Source of the DNA: Bacillus sp. 2B10
GTDB lineage: Bacteria; Pseudomonadota; Alphaproteobacteria; Sphingomonadales; Sphingomonadaceae
NCBI GenBank assembly: GCA_003946805.1
Contig: RPSH01000022.1
Span: 1-64,000, forward strand
Direction of reading: 5' to 3'
Length of the DNA stretch: 64,000 bases
Shown here: positions 37,351 to 46,139 of the stretch, one piece after another
How the letters are laid out: each line of letters starts with the position of its first letter
How positions within the stretch are numbered: the stretch's first letter is position 1
Translations under genes and position numbers: made by a program
Notes under the pieces: generated by a model
Told to the model about the DNA's origin: nothing
Database searches by the model: none
Seen by the model: only the letters and a program-made list of their open reading frames with translations

Positions 37351-37979
37351 CCGGCGTTGCCGCCAGGCGCCGGCGCAACTGGCGCGCATGGTGGGCGAAG
37401 CAGCTGATCGCGTGGCACTGGATCAGTGCCGGCGTGTCGCTGGCGGCGATGCTGCTGTTCGCGATCACCGGCATCACGCTGAACCATGCCGGGGCGATCT
37501 CCGCCGAACCGGTCGTCGCCGAACGCACGGCGCAACTGCCCGGCAGCCTGTTGCGGACGCTGACCGCCGCCGCCGCGACGAAGGGCACGATCCCTGTTCC
37601 GGTCGCGACCGATATCGAACGGCAGGTGGCGCTGGACGTCGCCGGACGGCCGGTGGAATGGTCCGATGGCGAGGCCTATGTCGCGCTGCCGCGGCCCGGC
37701 GGCGACGCGTGGGTCAGCATCGACCTGACCAGCGGGGCGATCCGCGCCGAGATGACCGATCGCGGCTGGATCAGCTACCTGAACGACCTGCACAAGGGGC
37801 GCAATGCCGGCTCGGCTTGGTTCTGGTTCATCGACGTGTTCGCCATCGCCTGCGTCCTGTTTTCGATCACCGGGCTGCTGCTGCTGCAACTGCACGCCAA
37901 ACGCCGCCCGTCGACCTGGCCGCTGGTGGCGGGCGGGGTGGCGTTGCCGGTGGTGCTCGCCGTGTTCCTGATCCATTGA
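37347..37979 (+). CDS. PepSY-associated inner-membrane protein
   Basis: 210 aa. It begins with a positively charged N-terminus, then a membrane helix ([20 protein letters not shown], about 24-43), a periplasmic PepSY-like part (about 50-140), and two further helices ([20 protein letters not shown], then [20 protein letters not shown]). Histidines in IAWHWIS, TLNHAG and [10 protein letters not shown] could serve as b-haem ligands, as in related transmembrane reductases. It overlaps piuC by 4 bp. With the flavin proteins downstream it probably passes electrons across the inner membrane; that role is inferred from neighbourhood and family. Confidence 0.82.
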   Translation: MTGVAARRRRNWRAWWAKQLIAWHWISAGVSLAAMLLFAITGITLNHAGAISAEPVVAERTAQLPGSLLRTLTAAAATKGTIPVPVATDIERQVALDVAGRPVEWSDGEAYVALPRPGGDAWVSIDLTSGAIRAEMTDRGWISYLNDLHKGRNAGSAWFWFIDVFAIACVLFSITGLLLLQLHAKRRPSTWPLVAGGVALPVVLAVFLIH

Positions 37980-37999
37980 AGTCCGGGGGAGATAAACCG

Positions 38000-38488
38000 A
38001 TGCGTATCCTGTCACTGGCGGTACTGGGCGGCGCGACCGTCGCCGCCGCGCCCGCGCCGCCCGCGGGGACGATCACCGTCACCATCCCGCGCCTGTCGGT
38101 CGCCGAATATCACCGCCCCTATGTCGCGGTGTGGGTCGAACCGGCGGGCGGCGGCGCGGGGCGCACGCTGGCGCTGTGGTACGACGTGCGGAAATCGGGG
38201 GCGGAGCCGGGCACCAAATGGCTCACCGACCTGCGCGCGTGGTGGCGCAAGGGGGGCCGCAGCATGAAGCTGCCCGCCGACGGCGTCAGCGGCGCGACCC
38301 GCGCGCCCGGCACCCACAGCATCGCGCTGCCGACCGACCTGCGCCCCGGCAATTACGTGCTGAACGTCGAGGCGGCGCGCGAAACCGGTGGCCGCGAACT
38401 GGTGCAGGTGCCGCTGACCGTACCGCTCAAGGCCGCGCGTGCCACCGGATCGCACGAACTGGGCGCCGTCACGCTCGCCGCCCGCTGA
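38000..38488 (+). CDS. DUF2271 protein carrying an ApbE-type flavinylation motif
   Basis: 162 aa. Signal peptide MRILSLAVLGGATVAAAPAP places it in the periplasm. The body is a small beta-sandwich with the DUF2271 landmarks VAVWVEPAGG, LALWYDVRKSG and WLTDLRAWWRKGG. Residues 94-100 read DGVSGAT, which fits the acceptor motif D-x-x-(S/T)-G-A-(T/S) onto which ApbE attaches FMN; Thr100 would carry the flavin. An apbE gene lies two genes downstream, so this is probably a periplasmic flavoprotein redox carrier. It starts 20 bp after the PepSY gene. Confidence 0.85.
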   Translation: MRILSLAVLGGATVAAAPAPPAGTITVTIPRLSVAEYHRPYVAVWVEPAGGGAGRTLALWYDVRKSGAEPGTKWLTDLRAWWRKGGRSMKLPADGVSGATRAPGTHSIALPTDLRPGNYVLNVEAARETGGRELVQVPLTVPLKAARATGSHELGAVTLAAR

Positions 38489-38514
38489 AACCCCTTCGCC
38501 CGAGGATTAGTCCC

Positions 38515-39360
38515 ATGACCCGTTTCGCCCGGCACCTGCTCGCCGCCGCCGTCCTGCTCTCCGTTCCGACCATCGTGTCCGCCCATCGGCTGTGGATGCT
38601 GCCGTCGGGCACTGTCTTCTCCGGCACCGACAGCTGGGTGACGGTCGATTTCGCCGCATCGAACGACCTGTTCTATGCCGACCACCAGCCCGGCCGGCTG
38701 GACGGGGTAAAGGTGTGGCAGCCCGACGGCAGCGCGGGACAGGTTCAGAACGGTGCGACCGGGCGCTATCGATCGGTGTTCGACGTGAAGCTCGACAAGC
38801 CAGGGACGTGGAAGATCGGGACCGAAATGTCGGGCCTGATGGGCAGCTTCAAGGTGAATGGCGAGGAGAAGCGAGTCGGCGGGCGCGGCGGACCGCCGGG
38901 ACCCGACGGAGTGCGTCGTCCGCCGCTGACCGTCGCCGACATTCCCGCCGACGCGACCGAGGTGAAGCTGACCGAAACCAGCAACCGCAACGAGATCTTC
39001 GTGACCGCGGGTGAGCCGACGCGCACGGTGCTGAAACCCACGGGCAAGGGGCTGGAGGTCGACTTCGTGACCCATCCCGACGAACTGGTCGCCGGCGAAG
39101 CGGCGCGGTTCCGCTTTCTGGTCGACGGGCGGCCGGCGCCGGGGCTGAAGGTGACGGTGGTGCCGGGCGGCAAGCGCTATCGCAACGCGGAGGGCGCGCG
39201 CGAGCTGACGACCGGGGCCGATGGCGTGCTGGCGGTCGATTGGCCGGCGGCGGGAATGTATTGGCTGAGCGCCGCATACGAGGATGCGAAGCCCACCGCA
39301 CCGCGCGCGACCGGACGGCGGATGGCCTATGTCACCACGCTGGAGGTGATGACGCCCTGA
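38515..39360 (+). CDS. DUF4198 domain-containing periplasmic protein
   Basis: 281 aa. Signal peptide MTRFARHLLAAAVLLSVPTI with cleavage near VSA-HRLWM. The mature N-terminus AHRLWMLPSGTVFSG has the conserved His and Trp of DUF4198, a family of periplasmic proteins often encoded beside TonB receptors and metal transport genes. Further beta-sandwich motifs are WVTVDFAASNDLFY and a C-terminal segment with YWLSAAYEDAKP that resembles a second Ig-like domain. A histidine just after the cleavage site suggests metal binding, but no function is proven. It lies 26 bp after the DUF2271 gene and abuts apbE. Confidence 0.85.
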   Translation: MTRFARHLLAAAVLLSVPTIVSAHRLWMLPSGTVFSGTDSWVTVDFAASNDLFYADHQPGRLDGVKVWQPDGSAGQVQNGATGRYRSVFDVKLDKPGTWKIGTEMSGLMGSFKVNGEEKRVGGRGGPPGPDGVRRPPLTVADIPADATEVKLTETSNRNEIFVTAGEPTRTVLKPTGKGLEVDFVTHPDELVAGEAARFRFLVDGRPAPGLKVTVVPGGKRYRNAEGARELTTGADGVLAVDWPAAGMYWLSAAYEDAKPTAPRATGRRMAYVTTLEVMTP

Positions 39361-39362
39361 CC

Positions 39363-40325
39363 TTGCCGCCGCGTATCGTGCTGCCGACCGGGCCGTCGGC
39401 GGCCGCGCTGGCCGGGCACGATCCGGATGCGCCGGTCGCGACCCTGTCGGGGGTCGCGATGGGGACGGAGTGGCGCGTACGGTGCGCGTTGCCGAAGGAC
39501 GCCGATACCGGCGTGTTGCAGGACGCGATCGAGGCGCGGCTCGGCGAACTCATCGCGCAGATGAGCCATTGGGAGCCGGCGTCAGACCTGTGCCGTTTCA
39601 ACGCGCTGCCCGCCGGTGGCTGGGCGGACCTGTCGCCCGACTTCGCGGCGGTCGTCGACCTGTCGCTGCGGGTGGCCCATGCCGGCGGCGGTGCCTTCGA
39701 TCCTGCGATCGGGCGACTGGTCGATCTGTGGGGCTATGGCCCCCCTGGGCCGCAGGACGCTCCCGACGCGGCGGCGATCGACGCGGCGCGCGCGGCATCG
39801 GGGTGGCAGCGGCTGCGGCGCGACCCGATGGGCCGCCGCCTCCGCCAGCCCGGCGGACTGTCGCTCGACCTGTCGGGGGTGGCGAAGGGATATGCGGTCG
39901 ATGCGGTCGCCGACCTGCTGGCGGGGCGGGGGGTGCGGCATTGCCTGGTCGAGATCGGCGGCGAACTGGCCGGGCGCGGGATGCGGCCCGACGGCGATCC
40001 GTGGTGGGTCGAGCTTGAGCCAGCGGCGGGCCTGCCGCCGCTGCGGCTGGCGCTGCACGAATATGCCGTCGCGACCTCGGGCGACTATGTGCGCGGGGGC
40101 CATTCGATCGATCCCCGCACCGGCCGGCCGGCGACGAACGGGGTGGTGGCGGTCAGCGTCGTGGCCCCGACGGCGATGCTGGCCGATGCGCTCGCGACCG
40201 CGATTGCGGTGGGCTATCCCGACATGGGCACGTTCGACGTCGCTGCACGGATAGTGGTTCGCGACGGTTCGGGTTTGCGCGAGGTGCTGACACCGCGCTT
40301 CGCGGCAATGCTGATCCCGTCGTGA
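39363..40325 (+). CDS. apbE: FAD:protein FMN transferase (ApbE family)
   Basis: 320 aa from a TTG at 39363, two bases after the upstream stop; no ATG is available before the internal MGTEWRV (39459), so the start is uncertain. ApbE motifs: MGTEWRVRC, SHWEPASDLCRFNAL, DLSGVAKGYAVDAVADLL, CLVEIGGELAGRG, ATSGDYVRGG and HSIDPRTGRP. It attaches FMN from FAD to Thr or Ser of target proteins, most likely the DUF2271 protein of the same operon. No signal peptide is visible, which is unusual for an enzyme whose target is exported. Confidence 0.9.
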   Translation: MPPRIVLPTGPSAAALAGHDPDAPVATLSGVAMGTEWRVRCALPKDADTGVLQDAIEARLGELIAQMSHWEPASDLCRFNALPAGGWADLSPDFAAVVDLSLRVAHAGGGAFDPAIGRLVDLWGYGPPGPQDAPDAAAIDAARAASGWQRLRRDPMGRRLRQPGGLSLDLSGVAKGYAVDAVADLLAGRGVRHCLVEIGGELAGRGMRPDGDPWWVELEPAAGLPPLRLALHEYAVATSGDYVRGGHSIDPRTGRPATNGVVAVSVVAPTAMLADALATAIAVGYPDMGTFDVAARIVVRDGSGLREVLTPRFAAMLIPS

Positions 40326-40473
40326 GGCGATGGCCGAGGGAACGGTCGGGCCAGCCGGTCCATTCAATTCCTACCGACCTTATAGAATTTCTTTGGCTTC
40401 AAGCCCGCGGGCGCACGGTATGCGGTGGCCGGCCGCCGCCGACCCATGCGGCAAGAAACAAGGAATTCAGGGA

Positions 40474-42903
40474 ATGACCAAGGGCCGCACCATCGCCCTG
40501 CTCGGGGCGTCGCTGCTGACGCTCGCCGCAACGGGCGCCGTCGCGCAGACCGTCGCACCGTCGCCGGAAGCTGCGCCGCCGACGCAGGACGACCCGGCAC
40601 AGACCGCGACTCCCGCCGACGAAGGCGACGCGATCATCGTCACCGGCACGCGGACCGCCGGGCGTACCCGGCTCGACAGCGTATCGCCGGTCGACGTGCT
40701 GAGCGGCTCCAGCCTGCAGCGGCAGGGAACGACCGAACTGGCGGCGGCGCTGGCGACGGTGGCACCGTCGATCAACTTCCCGCGCCCCTCGGCCAACGAT
40801 GCCACCGATGCGATCCGCCCGGCGACGCTGCGCGGCCTTGCCCCCGACCAGACGCTGGTGCTCATCAACGGCATCCGCGGCCACACCTCGGCCAATCTCA
40901 ACACCAACGGCACGGTCGGGCGCGGATCGGCGGCGGTCGACCTGAACACCGTGCCCACCGCCGCGCTCGACCGGATCGAGGTGCTGCGCGACGGCGCGTC
41001 GGCGCAATACGGGTCGGATGCGATCGCCGGCGTCGTCAACCTGCGCCTGCGCGAGGCGCGGCAGGGCGGCGGCGCGTCGGTCACCTACGGCTTCTACGAC
41101 ACGCAGGTCGATACCGCGAACAACCGGCGCAGCGTCACCGGCGAGCCGGTCGTCACCGCGACCGCGTGGCAGGGGATCGGCTTCGGCGCCGACGGCTTCG
41201 TCACCGTGTCGGGCGAATATACCAGACGGCAGCCGACGAACCGTGCCGATATCGACCGCCGCGTGACCCCGAACCGCGTCACCGGCCGCTATGGCGATCC
41301 CGCGGTCGAACAATATACCGGTTTCGTCAACGCGGGCACGTCGCTCACCGACAATGTCAGCCTGTATGCGTTCGGCGGCTATCAGGATCGCGACACGCGC
41401 AGCGCCGCATTCCCCCGCAACGCCAATGCCCAGACGACGCTGGCCGGCTATCCGAACGGCTTCGTGCCGCTCATCAACACCAAGACGAAGGATATCAATT
41501 CGGCGGTCGGGCTGCGCGGCGATTTCAGCGGGTACAATGTCGACCTGTCGTTCAGCTATGGCCGCAACACCGTCGATTTCCGGACGCTCGATTCGGCCAA
41601 CTACGCGTTCGGCGCGGCGACCCCGCGCAACTTCTACGACGGGCAGGTGGCGTACGACCAGTATGTCGCCGGCCTCGACGTGACGCGCAGGTTCGACGTG
41701 TTCCAGTCGTTGAACGTCGCCTTCGGGATCGAGGGGCGGCGCGAAGGCTACAAGATCTCGCCGGGCGAGCAGGCATCCTATGGCTACCCCGCGACCGGCG
41801 CGACCGGCGGCGCGCCGGGTGCGCAGGGGTTCGGCGGCTTCAGCCCGGCCAACGCCACCGAACGTGGCCGGCGCAGCGGCAGCATCTATGCCGATGTCGA
41901 GGCGCAGGTGACCGACCGGTTGCTGGTCGGGATCGCCGCGCGCGGCGAGCATTATTCGGACTTCGGCTCGACCGCGACCGGCAAGCTGTCCGCACGCTAC
42001 GACGTCACCGACTGGTTCGCGCTGCGCGGCACCGCCTCGACCGGCTTCCGCGCGCCGTCGCTCCAGCAGCAATATTTCACCCAGATCGCGTCGGTCGTCA
42101 CCAACGGCGTACCGATCCTGACCGGCACCTTCCCGTCGGTCAGCCCGGTCGGCAGCGCGCTGGGCGGTCTTCCGCTGGAACCCGAACGGTCGACCAACCT
42201 GTCGATCGGCACGGTGATCCGCAGCGGCGGGTTCGACCTGACGATCGATGCCTATCGCATCCGGCTGCGCGACCAGATCGGACTGTCGGAGAACATCCAG
42301 GCGACGGCCAGCCCGCAGGTCGCCGCGCTGCTCGCGCCGTACAACGTGTCGGCGGCGCGCTTCTTCATCAACGGGTTGCGCAGTACCGCGAAGGGCATCG
42401 ACGCGGTCGCGCATTACCGGACCCGCACGGCGGCGGCCGGCACGTTCGACCTGACGCTGGCCGGCAACATCAACGCGATCGACGTCACCAGCGTCCCGAC
42501 CTCCACCGCGACGCTCGATCCCGCGCCGACGCTGTTCGCGCGCAGCCGTATCCTGACGCTGGAACAGGGTACGCCGGGCGAAAAGGTGACCGGAACGATC
42601 GACTGGTCGCTCGACCGGCTGGGGGCACTGGCGCGCGTGACCTATTACGGCAACGTCAACCAGCCCGGCACGACGCCCGCCGCCGACGTGCTGACGGGCG
42701 ACCGCGCGATCACCGATCTCGAACTGCGCTATACCGGCGACAGGGGCGCGCAGCTCGGCATCGGCGTCAGCAACCTGTTCGACGTCTATCCGCGCGCCAC
42801 CGCCAGCGCGAACAATTCGACCGGCGTGCTCGGCTTCCCGTATTTCTCGCCGTTCGGGTTCAACGGCCGGTATCTCTACGTGCGCGCCGGGCTGAACTGG
42901 TAA
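40474..42903 (+). CDS. TonB-dependent receptor, substrate unknown
   Basis: 809 aa from the ATG at 40474, with GGAATTCAGGGA upstream. Signal peptide MTKGRTIALLGASLLTLAAT up to VAQ. After a disordered stretch the TonB box region is IIVTGTRT, the plug has SPVDVLSGSSLQRQG, ATLRGLAPDQTLVLINGIRG and VLRDGASAQYGSDAIAGVVN, and the barrel ends YLYVRAGLNW. It does not carry the siderophore-receptor features of the gene at 34260. The 148-bp upstream gap has one AT-rich core (CCTTATAGAATTTCTTTGG, about 40378-40396) that may be its promoter. A hairpin at 42911-42942 follows the stop. Confidence 0.92.
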   Translation: MTKGRTIALLGASLLTLAATGAVAQTVAPSPEAAPPTQDDPAQTATPADEGDAIIVTGTRTAGRTRLDSVSPVDVLSGSSLQRQGTTELAAALATVAPSINFPRPSANDATDAIRPATLRGLAPDQTLVLINGIRGHTSANLNTNGTVGRGSAAVDLNTVPTAALDRIEVLRDGASAQYGSDAIAGVVNLRLREARQGGGASVTYGFYDTQVDTANNRRSVTGEPVVTATAWQGIGFGADGFVTVSGEYTRRQPTNRADIDRRVTPNRVTGRYGDPAVEQYTGFVNAGTSLTDNVSLYAFGGYQDRDTRSAAFPRNANAQTTLAGYPNGFVPLINTKTKDINSAVGLRGDFSGYNVDLSFSYGRNTVDFRTLDSANYAFGAATPRNFYDGQVAYDQYVAGLDVTRRFDVFQSLNVAFGIEGRREGYKISPGEQASYGYPATGATGGAPGAQGFGGFSPANATERGRRSGSIYADVEAQVTDRLLVGIAARGEHYSDFGSTATGKLSARYDVTDWFALRGTASTGFRAPSLQQQYFTQIASVVTNGVPILTGTFPSVSPVGSALGGLPLEPERSTNLSIGTVIRSGGFDLTIDAYRIRLRDQIGLSENIQATASPQVAALLAPYNVSAARFFINGLRSTAKGIDAVAHYRTRTAAAGTFDLTLAGNINAIDVTSVPTSTATLDPAPTLFARSRILTLEQGTPGEKVTGTIDWSLDRLGALARVTYYGNVNQPGTTPAADVLTGDRAITDLELRYTGDRGAQLGIGVSNLFDVYPRATASANNSTGVLGFPYFSPFGFNGRYLYVRAGLNW

Positions 42904-42910
42904 CGCGACG

Positions 42911-42942
42911 GTGGCGGGGGCGGCCATGCCGGACCCCGCCAC
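42911..42942 (+). terminator. Hairpin after the second TonB receptor
   Basis: GTGGCGGGG at 42911-42919 pairs with CCCCGCCAC at 42934-42942 around a 14-base loop, seven bases after the stop codon. There is no U-run, so it may act as a weak terminator or merely stabilise the transcript. Confidence 0.4.
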
Positions 42943-42977
42943 TTCCGGATGGCGCGGCGGTGCCCTATGGATCGGCC

Positions 42978-43685
42978 ATGCAGCCTGTCCGCAACATCGT
43001 CGTTTTGACCGGGGCGGGCGTCTCCGCCGAATCGGGCATCGCGACCTTCCGCGGTCCCGGCGGGCTATGGGAGGGGCACCGGGTCGAGGATGTCTGCACG
43101 CCCGCCGCGCTGCGCGCCGATCCGGCCCTCGTCCACCGCTTCTACGACCTGCGGCGCGCAGCACTGGGCGGGGTCGCGCCGAACGCCGCGCACCACGCGC
43201 TGGCGGCGCTCGACCGGGCGTGGCCGGGCGGGCTGCTGATCGTGACGCAGAATGTCGACGATCTCCACGAGCGCGCGGGGGCGACGCGGCTGCTGCACAT
43301 GCATGGCGCGCTGCTGTCCGCGCTGTGCGCCGCTTGCGGCGTGCGTACGGCCCATGCCGGAGCATTGCCGCCGGGCAGCCGCTGCGCGGCGTGCGGTGCG
43401 GCGGCATTGCGACCCGACATCGTCTTCTTCGGCGAGATGCCCTACGCCATGGACCGCATCGTCGACGCGATCGGCGGATGCGACCTGTTCGTATCGGTCG
43501 GTACCTCGGGCGCGGTCTATCCCGCCGCCGGCTTCGTCGAATGGGCGAACGATCGTGGTGCGGCAACGCTCGAACTCAACCTCGAACGATCGGCCGGATC
43601 GGACCGGTTCGACGAAAGCCGCCTCGGTCCGGCGGGCGAACTGGTGCCGGCGTGGGTCGACGAACTGCTGCGCGAACGGCGGTAA
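42978..43685 (+). CDS. cobB: NAD-dependent protein deacylase (sirtuin, CobB-like)
   Basis: 235 aa. Sir2 signatures: GAGVSAESGIATFRGPGGLW (NAD site), TQNVDDLHERAG, the catalytic His in HMHGALLSALC, a four-Cys zinc site (CAACGV and CAACGA), PDIVFFGEMPY and VGTSGAVYPAAGF. Tyr and Arg in the helix HRFYDLRRAALG match the class III residues that prefer succinyl or malonyl lysine, so it is probably a desuccinylase-type sirtuin. It follows the receptor gene after 74 bp, without an obvious functional link. Confidence 0.93.
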   Translation: MQPVRNIVVLTGAGVSAESGIATFRGPGGLWEGHRVEDVCTPAALRADPALVHRFYDLRRAALGGVAPNAAHHALAALDRAWPGGLLIVTQNVDDLHERAGATRLLHMHGALLSALCAACGVRTAHAGALPPGSRCAACGAAALRPDIVFFGEMPYAMDRIVDAIGGCDLFVSVGTSGAVYPAAGFVEWANDRGAATLELNLERSAGSDRFDESRLGPAGELVPAWVDELLRERR

Positions 43686-43729
43686 CGCCGGCCCCGTGCC
43701 TTTGGCCGGGCGCCATGCTAGGGCGCGCC

Positions 43730-44050
43730 ATGGCCAAATCCCGAAGCAATGCCGGTACCGTCGCGGTCGACGGCGTCTCCTATGACTGGCACCTCCATAG
43801 CGAGCCGCACCTGTCGGACGACGAAGGGTGGAAGGGCATGACGATCGCCCTGCTGCAACAGGACGCCAAGCGCGAGGCGCTGGTGGAGTTCCCGGCGCCG
43901 AAGCGGTTGTTGAAGGGATTGCCGCGCGGCCGCCTCCAGCTCGACGATGCGACGATCGTCCGCTGCGTCCGCGCCGCGCTGTCGACCGGCTGGGACCCGA
44001 TGTCGCGCGGCCGGCCCGTCGTGGTGGTGGTCGACGCCGAAGGGAACTGA
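43730..44050 (+). CDS. Conserved hypothetical protein, 106 aa
   Basis: 106 aa from the ATG at 43730; an in-frame ATG at 43715 is a possible alternative. The protein is small and soluble, with an acidic/His-rich segment ([19 protein letters not shown]) and a later block [20 protein letters not shown], ending in strands ([11 protein letters not shown]). No signal peptide or membrane helix. I do not recognise the family. It follows cobB after 44 bp on the same strand and may share its transcript. The 232 bp behind it, before the dehydratase gene, hold no gene I can see. Confidence 0.65.
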   Translation: MAKSRSNAGTVAVDGVSYDWHLHSEPHLSDDEGWKGMTIALLQQDAKREALVEFPAPKRLLKGLPRGRLQLDDATIVRCVRAALSTGWDPMSRGRPVVVVVDAEGN

Positions 44051-44282
44051 ACGCCGGCGCGCTGGGAAACACGCGCGGTTCGCGTGGCGGGGCAATCTTC
44101 CATCCGACCCCCATGCCGCATCTTGCCGCCGATACGATGCGGATGTGCTGCGCGGCCGATCCAGTCCGATCGCGCATCGATCCAACTGCTGTTTGGTTTG
44201 GACGCTTCCGACCCCGCTTGATACCCCGACGGTCGACAGGGACGGCCGACCGGCCTTCTGCAAGCGAGTACGGGAAACAGCC

Positions 44283-45218
44283 ATGGCGACGACCGATCCG
44301 ACCACGATGATGCGCCGCATGGGTGGGGGGCTGCTGTCCTTTCCGGTCACCCATTTCGATGGCGAGGGGCGGTTCGTCGAGGATGCGTATCGCGCGCATT
44401 GTGCATCGATGCTGTCGCACCCGCTGACCGGGCTGTTCGCGGCGGGGGGGACCGGCGAGTTCTTTTCGCTGACCCCGGCGGAAGTCGCGCGCGTCGTCGC
44501 CGCCGCGGTCGATACCGCGCAGGGCACGGTGCCGGTCATCTCCGGCTGCGGCTATGGTACCGAGATCGCGGTTGGCATCGCCCGCGATGCGGAGGCCGCC
44601 GGTGCCGACGGGTTGCTGCTGCTGCCGCCCTATCTGGTCGGGTCGAAGCAGGACGGACTAGCCGCGCATATCGAACGGGTGTGCCGCGCCACCGGCCTCG
44701 CGGTCATCGTCTACAACCGCGACAATGCCGTGGTCGATGACGAGACGCTGGCGCGGCTGTGCGAGCGCAATCCGAACCTGGTCGGGTACAAGGACGGCGT
44801 CGGCGACATCGAACTGATGACGCGCATCCATGCCCGGATGGGCGACCGGCTGACCTATATCGGCGGCCTGCCGACTGCGGAGACCTTCGCCACCCCCTAT
44901 CTGACGATGGGGGTCACGACCTATTCCTCGGCGATCTTCAACTTCCTGCCCGAATGGGCGCTCGCCTTCTACGCGGCGGTCCGCGCGCAGGATCATGCGA
45001 CGGTGCTGGCCGAACTCAAGCGGTTCGTCCTGCCCTATATCGCGCTGCGCAACCGTGGTGCGGGCTATGCGGTGTCGATCGTGAAGGCCGGGATGCGCAT
45101 CGTCGGTCAGGATGCCGGGCCGGTCCGCACCCCGCTGACCGACCTGTCGGCTGCGGAGGAGGCCGAATTGCGCATGCTGATCGAGGGCGTCGCCACCCCC
45201 GTCCGCGCCGCCGCCTAG
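44283..45218 (+). CDS. kdgD: 5-dehydro-4-deoxyglucarate dehydratase (DHDPS/NAL superfamily)
   Basis: 311 aa from the ATG at 44283. A TIM-barrel of the dihydrodipicolinate synthase superfamily: [45 protein letters not shown] (catalytic Tyr), [13 protein letters not shown] (Schiff-base Lys) and [16 protein letters not shown], which together match the KDG dehydratase branch. The enzyme converts 5-keto-4-deoxy-D-glucarate to 2-oxoglutarate semialdehyde, CO2 and water in D-glucarate, galactarate or glucuronate breakdown. The LysR gene follows 33 bp later. The glucarate-type permease at 49.5-50.9 kb fits the same pathway. Confidence 0.9.
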   Translation: MATTDPTTMMRRMGGGLLSFPVTHFDGEGRFVEDAYRAHCASMLSHPLTGLFAAGGTGEFFSLTPAEVARVVAAAVDTAQGTVPVISGCGYGTEIAVGIARDAEAAGADGLLLLPPYLVGSKQDGLAAHIERVCRATGLAVIVYNRDNAVVDDETLARLCERNPNLVGYKDGVGDIELMTRIHARMGDRLTYIGGLPTAETFATPYLTMGVTTYSSAIFNFLPEWALAFYAAVRAQDHATVLAELKRFVLPYIALRNRGAGYAVSIVKAGMRIVGQDAGPVRTPLTDLSAAEEAELRMLIEGVATPVRAAA

Positions 45219-45251
45219 CCAGTGCGGCACGGGCGGCCTAGCATGGTCCCC

Positions 45252-46139
45252 ATGTTCGAACTCAGCCAGCTCCGCTGCTTCGTCGCCGCGGCCGAGGAAC
45301 TGCATTTCGGTCGCGCCGCGGCGCGGCTGAACATGACGCAGTCGCCGCTCAGCCGCCAGATCCAGCTGCTCGAACGCATCCTCGACGTGACGCTGCTCGA
45401 ACGCACCAGCCGCACCGTCGCGCTGACGCCTGCGGGCCGGCTGTTCCTGGTCGAGGCGAAGCGGATCGTGCGGCTGTCTGAAAGCGCGGCCCTCGCCGCG
45501 CGGCGGGTGGCAAAGGGGGACGAGGGGCGGGTGGCGATCGGCTTCACCGCCGTATCAGGCTATACGCTGGTGCCGCAGGTGGTGGCGCAGGCGCGCATGG
45601 CGCTGCCCAACATCCAGCTGGAACTGCATGAAATGGTGACGACCGATCAGGTCGAGGCGCTGTTGACCGGGCTGATCGACATCGCCTTCGTCCGGCCCCC
45701 GGTCGACCGGCACGAATTCGAAACGCTGGCGGTGCGCCACGAACCGCTGGTGGTGGCGTTGCCGCCGGGCGATGCGCGGGCGGGTCAGGCCGACTTCACG
45801 CTCGCCGATTTCGATGCCACCCCGCTCATCATGTATGCGCGGCAGGGCGCGGGCTATTTCCACGCGCTGCTTGCCGGGTTGTTCGAAGGGGCAGGGGTCG
45901 CGCCCGACTATGTCCAGCATGTGACGCAGATCCATTCGATGCTCGGGCTGGTCCATGCCGGGCTCGCCGCCGCGATCGTGCCGGAATCGGCGACGGGCCT
46001 GCACCTGCTCGACGTGCAGTTCCGCCCCCTCGTCATCGATCCGCCGCGCCCGGTCGAGCTGCATCTGGCGTGGCGGCGCGACAATGCCAATCCGGCGCTC
46101 GATCCGATGCGGCGGCTGTGCGCCGACGTGGTCGCGTGA
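45252..46139 (+). CDS. LysR family transcriptional regulator
   Basis: 295 aa from the ATG at 45252; an in-frame ATG at 45243 is an alternative. The winged helix-turn-helix spans about residues 2-60 (MFELSQLRCFVAAAEELHFG, AAARLNMTQSPLSRQIQLLE). The effector-binding domain follows from about 90 (RVAIGFTAVSGYTLVPQVV). It lies between the glucarate-pathway dehydratase and an exported carboxylesterase on the same strand and probably controls this cluster in response to a sugar-acid intermediate. Its TGA overlaps the GTG of the esterase gene. Confidence 0.92.
   Translation: MFELSQLRCFVAAAEELHFGRAAARLNMTQSPLSRQIQLLERILDVTLLERTSRTVALTPAGRLFLVEAKRIVRLSESAALAARRVAKGDEGRVAIGFTAVSGYTLVPQVVAQARMALPNIQLELHEMVTTDQVEALLTGLIDIAFVRPPVDRHEFETLAVRHEPLVVALPPGDARAGQADFTLADFDATPLIMYARQGAGYFHALLAGLFEGAGVAPDYVQHVTQIHSMLGLVHAGLAAAIVPESATGLHLLDVQFRPLVIDPPRPVELHLAWRRDNANPALDPMRRLCADVVA

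Noticed and set aside
40378..40396. A riboswitch before the second TonB receptor.
   Set aside because: The AT-rich core looks like promoter DNA; I could not find the conserved stems of SAM, cobalamin or other riboswitches in the 148-bp leader.
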